A stretch of 64,000 nucleotides of DNA from Oscarella lobularis (Eukaryota > Porifera > Homoscleromorpha > Homosclerophorida > Oscarellidae): assembly GCF_947507565.1 (NCBI RefSeq), contig NC_089177.1, forward strand, positions 1,364,001 through 1,428,000, in the 5' to 3' direction. Position 1 is the first letter of the stretch, and each line of letters begins with the position of its first letter. Made by a program: the position numbers and the translations under genes. The notes below the pieces were generated by a model. The model made no database searches, was not told where the DNA came from, and worked only from the letters and a program-made list of their open reading frames with translations. Of the stretch, positions 26,009 to 35,084 are shown piece after piece.

Positions 26009-29000
26009 TTAGGCCACTTCAAGAATTGAGAATTGCACATCGTAAAAGGCGTTATGGTGGTAAAGTGAATCGCCGCTATCCATGCTCACTGTAATGCTAT
26101 GGAGACCGACCGATAGTCTAGGCGTTTGAAAAGGAGAATTGACATTTGCCTGAACATCTCCCATAGCACAGCTACCACCACCACCACCACCGGGCGAACT
26201 TGCAGAAATTACTGTTCCGCTATTGACTGATATAGTCATGAGTTCAAAGCCAGAAGATACAGTCTCTCCTTTGCCCGACCAAGATATAATTAAAAAGCTT
26301 TCTGCCAACAAAGAAAAACTAGTTTTAGCTTGTCCTCTTTGAGCGTTAGAGTTTGAATCGTTTCCGCAGCCAGAGGAATTTTCAAAAAAAAATTTTAACC
26401 TTGTCCCCGCATTAAAAACCCTCCACGGCGAGAACGACACTGCACTTGGATCATTGTAATTTCTTTCAGCACCACCGTGGCCTCCCAAAATAAACCCAGA
26501 GTCCGAAAAAAACCACTGAAACGCAGCTTCGCCTAAACAGCTCGCGTAAATTCAAGGATTCAATGCCATTCGTACAGTATATAGACTAACCTGTGAATGA
26601 CACGACGACGTCGATGTTAAACGTAGATTTTATGTGTCCGCAATTGCAAGCAGCTTCAGTCTGCAAAGGATCTGTTTGAATCTTTTCCTCAACATCAAGT
26701 CTAATGCTAAAATGCTTCGTGCTGCCAGGTGTCTTTACAGCGCTTGCTGTATTCGATAGCAGAATATTCCCAGAAGTATCGAGATGAAACTCGGGTGATA
26801 AATTGTTACCAGAGTACGTTTTGATACCATAGCGGAGGCGGTGAATATGACACCTATTCGACAGCCTGCGACGTAATGCTGCGGTGATGTCCACCACCGC
26901 TGAGAAGGGAGGCGTTTCAGCTTGAACAAAAAGAGGCAATGAAATAGTCTCTGGGGACACTTGAAAACAACTGCAAGTGCAGGTTAACAATTTCACGTCG
27001 CACACCAGCGTAGTTGACGTCTTCTGTTGATCGCATGTTGCTGCATCTCCTTTTCCTTGAATAAGTACAGGATTGCTAAAGTAACCGTCATCTTCAGCTG
27101 CAGAAAATATCTCAGCCTGCCCGTCTTTTTTGAAGTCAAAACATACGCCTTTGTTTGTTGTTTTCTTTCGGTCTGTAAAGAAAAAGTCTTTTCCGGTTAG
27201 AACAATGTCAATTCCTATAGGCCGCTGTAGACTATCATCTAATGCCAGCACAGTAACGCAGTGCTTATCGTACCACGGCCTATCGCAATTCCACCAGCTA
27301 AAATGAGACGCATTGTATACCCATACCAGAGCCCCGTCGATTTCTTTTACAATACCAAAACCCTCTTGAAGCCAAAGACCTTGTGACTCATTGAAGTACC
27401 ACGCTTCGATCTTGTCACCGGCGGAAGCTTGAACGTTCATACTCAGTGGAAGTTGCAGTTGAACCGGTTTCTTAAGCGAAATTTCGTTTCCAGACACCGC
27501 ATCTGTTAGGGTAATTTCTGCAAGAGCAAGACTGTTTAGATTCGCTTGATTTTCTGTCTCGTTTTCAGGAAGGGCTACGAGATCTGGAACACCCACCAAA
27601 CTGTCAGTTGGATCGATTCCGGTGAATGAAATTAGTACCGTGGCGTTTTCTGACGCTTCTAAAGAATCCGGAAGAAATATGGCCTTATACGAAAGTGAAC
27701 TGTTTCCGCTGGATGCAGCGCTGGCGTTGGAACTCACAGCAAAGCTCTCAGCTTGCACACTGTACGTAAAAGAAATCGGATCAGCACGCTTTCTCAGAAA
27801 TAGCGTTACATGATTTTCTACAAAAAGCCGGTTGGGCAAATAAAACATTTTCTTTTAATTATCGATGTAGAACGCTACCTATGTCCGGCACAGGCTTAGC
27901 AACGAGAGAATTTGAAGCGTAGCCTTCAAGACCAACAACGACAGTGACAGTTCGAGAACGAGGAACGTCAAACTGAACTGATGAGTTGTCATTAGCAGAT
28001 GCATTTTTGTTCAACAGAACGGTTCCGTTGGCTTCGTCTAAAAAGACGACTTTTGCTGAAAATCCCGCTAAAGCCTCGAGAGAATCAGCGTCAGCAGCAT
28101 GAACAGTAACAATGTCGCTGCTTTCTGAGAAAGAAAAAAGCTAATGAATACACTAAAGTCGTAGAAGTTTTGGAGGCAGAAATGTTACTGTTAGTAACGC
28201 AAGTTATGCCGTCGCCATCTAAGCCGTCGGGACAATGATCACATGTAAACGTTCCGTTTTCCATGTCGGTGCAAGATACTCCAGGAAAGCATGGCGACAA
28301 GTCACAACCAGAGCCTATTACTGTAAAACAGATGAAACTGCAGTCCTCTGGTAAATTAATAAAATTACGTACAATTTTCGCAAAATTGTCCACTAAATAA
28401 TTTAGCGCAGTGACAGCAAATACCGTTGCTTGAATTGCACGTGAAATTGTTAAAACTGCATCTTCCGTTATTTTGGCAAGGAGATGGATTGCACGGATCT
28501 GCAATTTTAATCAATTACATAAAATCCATCTTTTCTATACAAACATGGGTACCTTCAATTCTTCGTATTGTAACCGAGACAACGGTGCCTGTAGTGTTTG
28601 CAGCATCAGATTCTGAGCGATTATTAACGAATGGCAAACAGTTTGTTGAGAAATAATTTAGATCTCCAGCTGCCCACAGAGCAACCGTGTTCACCAAGCA
28701 TTGGCATTCATCGCACGACTCACTATAAAACAGCCTTATTTTTCTTTCACTAAGGCGCATAGAAACTGGCTACTGTACAGATGTGCAAAGCTGTTGACGT
28801 TAGATTCAGTAACGCTGTGTAGGCGCAGTGGTTGATTTTCAGATTGGTGGCAACTATCAAAGTAATACGGAAGTCGCAAGGTGACTTGGGCAATAGTGTG
28901 AAAGCTTACTAGACTGCCGCATTTTGAATTCCAAAATCAAACACGTTTCTGAAACACGCGAACCCGTTTATAGCATGCGTTGAAACGCTTTATTACATGT

Positions 29001-29484
29001 ACCCAGAAGAGAAATCTTGAAGACTGCAGTCATCGCCAGTTCTCGAGCTGGGACCAGTTATATATGAGGGAGCAGGGTGCATGATCGATAAATTACTTTC
29101 TGCTGTGACCTTGGACCGCAGCTACAGCGCTGAAAGACAAAGGACATCCAAGAACGTTCCTACGTACGAATTAAAGGGATCGAGGTAGATAAAACGCGGA
29201 CTTCCCGTATACCAGTTGGTAGCTTCCGGATCTAGTTCCTGGTCGCGCCACTTCATCCTGTCGACGCACAATGCAGACGCTTCAGCTTGAGGAAATCTAG
29301 AAGGTACAGGCTAGTCTACGAGAGATACCTGGTGCCTTCCCACTTACACTTTTTTCCCTGTCGTAATTCCGTTGAACGAACAAACAACCAAAACGTCTTC
29401 GCAAGAGCAGTCTGCACTGCCTTTTGCCACCAAGTACGCTAAAGTGCAAAAGATTGCAACGAGTTGAAAAAGCATCGTACGCAT
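26009..29484 (-). CDS. EGF and FAM171-like domain secreted protein, copy 2 (complete)
   Basis: Minus-strand multi-exon gene. The ATG at 29484-29482 begins a signal peptide (MRTMLFQLVAIFCTLAYLVA), then a Cys-rich stretch (ADCSCEDVLVVCSFNG). Further exons lie near 29.14-29.10 kb (AVAAVQGHSR), 28.74-28.55 kb (ESCDECQCLVN; LWAAGDLNYFSTNC), 28.50-28.38 kb and 28.32-28.18 kb (EGF types; [13 protein letters not shown]), 28.13-27.88 kb (CnaB-like; [11 protein letters not shown]) and 27.85-26.60 kb. The last of these is a long exon with the FAM171/CILP-like signature: [39 protein letters not shown] and HFSWWNCDRPW. The last exon (about 26.53-26.01 kb) codes a Gly-rich C-terminal domain ending LEVA then TAA. 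FAM171 and CILP share this N-terminal architecture. I see no membrane helix, unlike FAM171, so secretion is inferred. Confidence 0.75.
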
Positions 29485-29537
29485 CCGAAAACGTCCGCTC
29501 TCACAAAGTGAAAGTGAGAAGAGCTACGCATGCACAG

Positions 29538-29546
29538 CCTTATATA
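29538..29546 (-). promoter_or_regulatory. candidate TATA box for the copy-2 EGF/FAM171-like gene
   Basis: On the minus strand the sequence TATATAAGG lies 54-62 bases upstream of the ATG at 29484. This spacing would place transcription start near 29510 and give a short 5' UTR. The equivalent region of copy 1 (just above 2047) has no such box, so the two paralogs may differ in regulation. Confidence 0.4.
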
Positions 29547-30476
29547 CACACAAGGACGACGTACGCCACAGCTACGCAGGGAAGCAATGCGATGCATAGT
29601 GAAAATAGAGTCGCTAAGATCTAAGAAATTCTTTCAGGTTTCCTACTAATGCTGTTAGTTGGCTGCCTTGAGGAAGTTAGCCCCTAGTAGCGACTCACTG
29701 GTGTCTGAATCACTGGCCGCCATCAAGGCCAATCGGGAGGAGAAGGGAATAGGAGAGGAAGGAACGCAGATCAAACCTCAGAGTAATCAAAATTGAGAAG
29801 AGCCACCCACAAGGATAAAACGCTATCTATTCTATCTATATCTCTATACCTTCAGAGATGCAATGAGATGCACATTGAAAATAGGACCGCTAAGTTCTAA
29901 GAAAGAGGCTGCAGGCTTCCTATTAGTACCGTCAATAGGATCTAGGAAGTTACATCACAGACAAGCCGTGGGTAGACACTAAGAACTCACCTGAGGCTAG
30001 GAGAACAAATGTTCGTTTTTCGCACTCTGCTGCGAATAAACGACCGGTTCAGCCGCTCGTTGTCCCTTCCTTTCACCACCGTACATTCACCAGTATCACA
30101 ACCTTTCCGTCCTACTTTAACGCGCGTTAGAAGCAGTCGTCTTTCCTGTACACTGTACTGGCTGGTACTGGGCTAGGGACCGCTCCAAGCAGCTAGCATT
30201 TATGCTTTGGGCTTCTAATAGGTAAACTCACCGATGGATAAAGCTTAGGAGAGACCCATCCGAAACCACGCCTTAGAGCAATGGATTCGAGAGAGCTGTA
30301 ACTGCCCCGTCTTTCAAGATAGAAAGCTGAGTCTCTAGTGTAAGCATCGATACTACTGTGAGGCTCTGTGAGGCCAAATTCCCTGAGCGTACGCTAGAAT
30401 AGATAGGCTAGGATAGGATAGTCCCAATGACATGCCAGAAGACGTGCATTAGACACAAAGACAGTAAAAACGTTAG
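29547..30476. other. intergenic with an ~77-bp direct repeat
   Basis: No exon supported. Positions 29584-29659 and 29860-29939 are imperfect direct repeats; both read GCAATG(C)GATGCA, then a GAAAATAG block, CGCTAAG, TCTAAGAAA and TTCCTA-TA-T. The intervening 200 bp has no ORF. This may be two copies of a short dispersed repeat. Confidence 0.5.
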
Positions 30477-33400
30477 TTAGGGCATACAGCTAGACTTGTG
30501 TTTTTTCCAACCGGCTTTCTGGCAGTCTTTACTGCAAAACCAGGCGGTTTTGCATCGACCACAGGCTTTAAGATTTTCTGTAGTTGAGCACGAGAAACAT
30601 TTGTTTGTACTTGCAGAACTTGGCGATGGGATACCGTTTCCTTGTCTCCACTGATTGAGTTGACGAGAAAAGTCTGATTGTTCAGTGTTTGGTGTAGTTT
30701 GTCCGAACTTGTGTTCCTCAGGGTAAAGAGGTATAAAGAAACTTCTTTTGAGGAAAACTCTTTGCACTTTTTTAGGAGCAGTATTGACTATTCTCTCAGC
30801 ATTTTTCTTCAGCTGTTGTCTAAGAAAATCGATTTCCTCGTTTATGCCTCTGTTGGTATGGCACAATATGTCTGGGCGGATTGTGAGGTACGATTGAAAA
30901 TGATCTACGTCTGGCGTAGCATCTCCATCACTGCACAGGTACCAAAATTCAATTATTGGTATTCCTCTTGGGCTAGCGAGAAGACGGGACGAGTGACCAA
31001 TAATGCCTTTTTCCAGAGAGCTGATAAGGTGAAAGTGTTTGTATCCATCTCTGCTGATTTTGAAAATGTCTCTTTTTGCCAGGGTTTTGTCTGTAAAAGC
31101 GGAAAACATTTCCGCGATGGTTAGTCTGGCGTCGTAGTAGCAACTGTGTCCCATGGCGTAGATGCCGGCCTGTTGCTGAGACAACTCCATGACTGTAAAC
31201 ATGGCCTGATTTGCGCCGAATGGTTTGTTTGGCCAGTTGCGTAAGGTGTCCAAATTAAGGAGTTGTCGGTTTGGCTTCAGGGCGTTCTTCGGCTTAGTAA
31301 CTGTCAGGCGAATGGTTCTCTCACTTATTTGTGATTTGTAAATAATATCATTCTGCTCGTGACAGTGATTTGGTAGAGTAATTCGCAGTGAAGTGTTTTT
31401 GAGAATAAGCGTCAACTCACAAGGGTTCTCTCCGGGTTTCAGGCGTACTTTCACTTTATCTGATATTGCCAGCGTTGTTGTTACAAAAATCAAAAACTGT
31501 GTTTTTGTTTCATGAACCTGCGTTATTGATAGATCGTCTTGCTCTTTCGCAGGGTTAAAGCTCGTTTTTGGTAGGTTCTCGTTCATTGTCAAAATATTGA
31601 GAATTGTGCTCTTCTTTTCTTTTAGCTGCCGTAGTTTGAATTTGGATACGTCAACGGGTTCGAAGACTAGCCAACCAGTCATCAAATCAATAACTATGAT
31701 GCTGTAGGCAGTCTTTGGGTAGACCAATTTATTGGGAAGTCGAACTTCTAATTCCACGACGGGAAACAGAGAAATGGTGTAACTGTCAATAAACTGCACT
31801 CTTTGCCAGTTTTTAGTGATCCATGTTTTAGCGTTGAAATCAGGGGCAAACATGGCTCGCCGTTCGCTTTCTACGAGGCCGTGAATAAGGACGCCACCTG
31901 TCACTGGACAGGGTAGTGACTGTTTTCTTTGCTGAAGAGGGGTGAAGAAGAGGGACGACTTCTGTTGTGCACCTTTAGAAAAGATCGGATGTAGTGGTTC
32001 GTTTGGTTGCATTTCAACAGGATACATTTGATTGGCAATATTTTGGACGTCGAAACTCAGCACTTGCAATCTCAAATTTGACGTCACTTTTTTGTATAGA
32101 TAATTGAGAAGATTCTGCGGGTTTTTCATTTGCCTAGTAGCACACAGCAATATCGTCATCATTGCTGGTATTGTGCACAAGCCGGAATGAGGATAAAATC
32201 CTTCATCAAAGTGGAAGTTGGGAAAGGCTTGAACGTACGCTGTGCACAGCGTTTCTAACATATTATCAATCATTTGTCTGAACACGCAAGAAGAGCTGTC
32301 CGGCAGTAAGTCCACTTTGCACGGGTATGTCGTCCCACAATTGGCGGGCGTCCACTTAAATTTAATTCCCGTTAGGTACACCTTTTTGTGGAGTCTTCCC
32401 AGTTCTGTTTTGAAGTCAAGGCAGCTTTCAAAAGGTAGCGTGCACTTAAGTTGAAGTACTGTAGGAAGAATTGAATACGGAATCCACAAGGAATTATCTA
32501 GAATATCACTGACGCTGTCGTACACTTGTGGACTCTTGACAGTCTCTGTCCAGATTGTGCTATTGCGTTCCTGCCTGTTGATACGAAGAGCTGCCAGGAC
32601 GAGTAGCGCTGCCATGCCTGTGTGGTCTAGCACGTTGGACGTGTCTATGGCATGGAATCGGACATTGCTTTCAAGCCGAGTTGCTAAGTAGGCACTGCAG
32701 TCGCCAATGTCAAAGTAAACTGAAACGCGATGATGTGATACCTCTGTAGCAAACCTCACTAAAAGTCTCTTGACAGTTTTGTGAAGAGCGTTGTATAGCG
32801 AATGAGTTTCGGCTGGAAGATAGTCACCTGGTTCGGACGCATTGTGATAGGTAATAAACGGATTGGACGTTATTTGAGGCAGCTGTTTCGATTGGGGATC
32901 ACGCATGGTAGTATTTAGGCAGCGTCGGTTGCCGGGACGACGCATCGTTCCGTTCCGAAGATAGTGAGTAAGCTCGTCTTTCAGTCGTGGAGTTGGAGTT
33001 AGTTCCATAGCATACATGAAGCCCTCAGTGACATACGTAAATTCCTGGTCTCTGACTCCACGTCCAGACTCGTCCACAAGCGTATGCCACGGTACCGTCT
33101 TTGTCTTTCTGAATGCTTCTGCTGAGGAAAGAGTTTCGGTCGTGGAGAGCCATACAGCCCAGGCTTTCTTTATTTCCCAAAGGTGATGCTGCTCCGGAAC
33201 GGTCATGAAACACTCGTCCCCCGATCCGGTAAACTCCTCCAAATGCTGAGTCAGCATGACGTCAAGGATTTTCCGTTTGTCTTCGTTTAGAGCGAGATCC
33301 GCCCATAAGCTGAGAAACAGGTCGACGTGCTCGTCAAGTTCTTTGTCACTCTTACGCAGAGGTGTTTGAGCGGCCAGTTGAAGCATGAGAATGTTCTTTG

Positions 33401-33701
33401 CAATGATGGCCGGATTTATGTCGTTTACGTACATCTGAAGCTTTCGCTCGTCTCCTAGCTCGCGTCGTTTGTAGGTGGTGAACAATACGTTTCTGACGTC
33501 ACCTGAAGCTAAGAAGCATACTGTGAGAGGATCGTCCGTCGTTCTTTCAGGCTTCGGGATATCCTCGCAAATATCCAGGGCTGCTGAATTGGCGATAGGA
33601 TAAAAGAAGTACTCTCTCAAACCAACTGGAACATTTCGTGATGGGTTTACAAAGTAAGGTGGGGCAGAAGCTGAGTCTGGCGTCGTCGTCGTTGTCGTCA
33701 T
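30477..33701 (-). CDS. DUF4470 and MYND zinc-finger protein, intronless
   Basis: One uninterrupted frame of 1,074 codons from the first ATG (33701-33699) to the stop at 30477; a longer frame upstream has no ATG. Residues about 15-120 match DUF4470: a GLREYFFYPIAN-type start, then TVCFLASGDVRNVLFT and DINPAIIAKNILML. This looks like a Rossmann-type methyltransferase-like fold in which the usual GCGD loop reads ASGD. The C-terminal ~40 residues are a MYND zinc finger (CFSCSTTENLKACGRC; WFCSKDCQKAGW; HKSSC), usually a protein-interaction module. The central 850 residues are unassigned. Similar DUF4470-MYND proteins are known in fungi and marine invertebrates. The intronless structure in an intron-dense neighbourhood suggests a retrogene or a naturally single-exon family. 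Confidence 0.85.
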   Translation of the reverse strand: MTTTTTTPDSASAPPYFVNPSRNVPVGLREYFFYPIANSAALDICEDIPKPERTTDDPLTVCFLASGDVRNVLFTTYKRRELGDERKLQMYVNDINPAIIAKNILMLQLAAQTPLRKSDKELDEHVDLFLSLWADLALNEDKRKILDVMLTQHLEEFTGSGDECFMTVPEQHHLWEIKKAWAVWLSTTETLSSAEAFRKTKTVPWHTLVDESGRGVRDQEFTYVTEGFMYAMELTPTPRLKDELTHYLRNGTMRRPGNRRCLNTTMRDPQSKQLPQITSNPFITYHNASEPGDYLPAETHSLYNALHKTVKRLLVRFATEVSHHRVSVYFDIGDCSAYLATRLESNVRFHAIDTSNVLDHTGMAALLVLAALRINRQERNSTIWTETVKSPQVYDSVSDILDNSLWIPYSILPTVLQLKCTLPFESCLDFKTELGRLHKKVYLTGIKFKWTPANCGTTYPCKVDLLPDSSSCVFRQMIDNMLETLCTAYVQAFPNFHFDEGFYPHSGLCTIPAMMTILLCATRQMKNPQNLLNYLYKKVTSNLRLQVLSFDVQNIANQMYPVEMQPNEPLHPIFSKGAQQKSSLFFTPLQQRKQSLPCPVTGGVLIHGLVESERRAMFAPDFNAKTWITKNWQRVQFIDSYTISLFPVVELEVRLPNKLVYPKTAYSIIVIDLMTGWLVFEPVDVSKFKLRQLKEKKSTILNILTMNENLPKTSFNPAKEQDDLSITQVHETKTQFLIFVTTTLAISDKVKVRLKPGENPCELTLILKNTSLRITLPNHCHEQNDIIYKSQISERTIRLTVTKPKNALKPNRQLLNLDTLRNWPNKPFGANQAMFTVMELSQQQAGIYAMGHSCYYDARLTIAEMFSAFTDKTLAKRDIFKISRDGYKHFHLISSLEKGIIGHSSRLLASPRGIPIIEFWYLCSDGDATPDVDHFQSYLTIRPDILCHTNRGINEEIDFLRQQLKKNAERIVNTAPKKVQRVFLKRSFFIPLYPEEHKFGQTTPNTEQSDFSRQLNQWRQGNGIPSPSSASTNKCFSCSTTENLKACGRCKTAWFCSKDCQKAGWKKHKSSCMP

Positions 33702-33736
33702 GTTGGGCTCTACTGGGGTAAACAACACGCGAGCTC

Positions 33737-34154
33737 TTATCCATATATCACGAGATCGCGTACGTATCCATTAGCATCAATCCGCATATCTAAGAACTGA
33801 GAAAGTAAATCAACTTGGAGCCTTGTCTGACTCCCTGGTGCAATGTTCAAATATGCTGTGAAATTGTTTATGTTTTTGTTGTTGTTGTGAGAATTATGAC
33901 CCTCCATAGGCAGAAACTTTGATTTAGAGATAAACTTCCGCATTATAACACATACACTCTCAAACAACACGCAGAGTGGAACGGTGAAGACATCCCAATT
34001 ATAAACTTCAAAAAGAAAGCACAATTTTTATTACATTTCAAAGAAGGCTTCTCAATTTTGCACAAATCGCCTTCGAATTCATCTGAGCAATTGCAGTAGA
34101 ATCCATCTCCATGCATGTACCGTTGATACAAGGATTAGACACGCAGTAGCTCGG
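33737..34154 (-). pseudogene. stray EGF-exon fragment copied from the giant VWDE-like gene
   Basis: Positions 34021-34154 closely match 18149-18290 of the giant gene: the same intron tail and exon coding [19 protein letters not shown] and [11 protein letters not shown]. Two small internal deletions remove bases between the two Cys motifs, so the EGF frame is shifted. Similarity stops abruptly at both ends. Below it an open frame continues to a TAG at 33737 (…NIAPGSQTRLQVDLLSQF…) and could be an unrelated terminal exon. I find no start codon or signal peptide upstream, so I treat it as a relic rather than a gene. Confidence 0.7.
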
Positions 34155-34253
34155 CGTTGGGTTGAACAGCGCAAGCACTCGCGACGAGAGTTGATTCTTC
34201 AAGCGAGAGTGCTGAATCATCTTCGTGCCTTCGTCGGATGACGATTGAGTTTG

Positions 34254-34724
34254 ATGTCAAGCGACTTTCTCGCTTTCGAAGTCGCTGGAGACTTCGCTCG
34301 CGTCGCTCACGGCGGCGGCGGCTGCGGGGAAGGCGTACACGGTGTTCTCCGACGGTTGTTTCGGGTGCATATGGAACCAGTAAGACTCGAGAAGGCAGAC
34401 TTGGATGAAGGACATTGTGAAAAGAAAGTGAACGGTCTAGTAGTAGTGAACGCTGAAACTACGGCTTTTTCGTGGCTTCGTTGCGCATTTTATAGGTTGG
34501 ACCACGTGAGAAGGGCTAAACGTGCGCTAGACGAGATGCGAAGAACGCGTGGTCGCCGTTTGCGCGATCCCGTGCGGAAAGAGCGCCCTACGCATCTCAA
34601 CAAGATTGCCAGTACAATAGAGAAGGCGATGGAGAAACGCAAGGAGAGCGATGACGTTCAAAACGAGGTAGACTATATCAGATTTATTTACCCACGGGTG
34701 CCTTCAACCACTAGATCTATATAA
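34254..34724 (+). CDS. uncertain Arg-rich ORF
   Basis: An open frame of 156 codons from ATG 34254. Its C-terminal half is basic (RRAKRALDEMRRTRGRR; RKERPTHLNKIASTIEKAM). I recognise no domain. It may be a 3' exon, a noncoding stretch that happens to be open, or a short gene. The GGCGGC-rich run near 34313-34325 makes the frame GC-biased, which lengthens chance ORFs. A TATATAAA sequence overlaps the end. Confidence 0.25.
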   Translation: MSSDFLAFEVAGDFARVAHGGGGCGEGVHGVLRRLFRVHMEPVRLEKADLDEGHCEKKVNGLVVVNAETTAFSWLRCAFYRLDHVRRAKRALDEMRRTRGRRLRDPVRKERPTHLNKIASTIEKAMEKRKESDDVQNEVDYIRFIYPRVPSTTRSI

Positions 34725-35084
34725 ACGTGCTATCCTGTTTTTTGTACATTCTGTATCAGACAGAATTTGTCATAGAAAGAAAAAGCATAACATGCTGATA
34801 AGAAGTGAAAAATAGTTGTACGTATAACTGCACACAAACACGAGAAGTCAATAATTGCCTACCGTACCTATTGAATTAATAATGGGTGAGATCTGCCTTT
34901 GAGAAGTAAACGTTGATCCCAATTGTAGAATAGAACACAAAAACACAAATTCCTTTTGATAGCTTCCTACTCTTGAATTTATTTGGTGAGAAGTAAACGT
35001 AGATTTCATAAACAAAACACACAAAGACGTGACGTGGATACCAATGAATTGTAGAATGAAACCTATCCACTTTTTTTAACTGAT
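34725..35084. other. A/T-rich intergenic stretch
   Basis: No exon supported. It contains two related sub-sequences (AGAAGTAAACGTTGAT near 34904-34919 and AGAAGTAAACGTAGAT near 34991-35006, each followed by ACAAAAACACA/AAAACACACAAAGAC), about 87 bp apart, which looks like a local duplication. It probably includes the 3' UTR of the ROCO gene. Confidence 0.4.
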
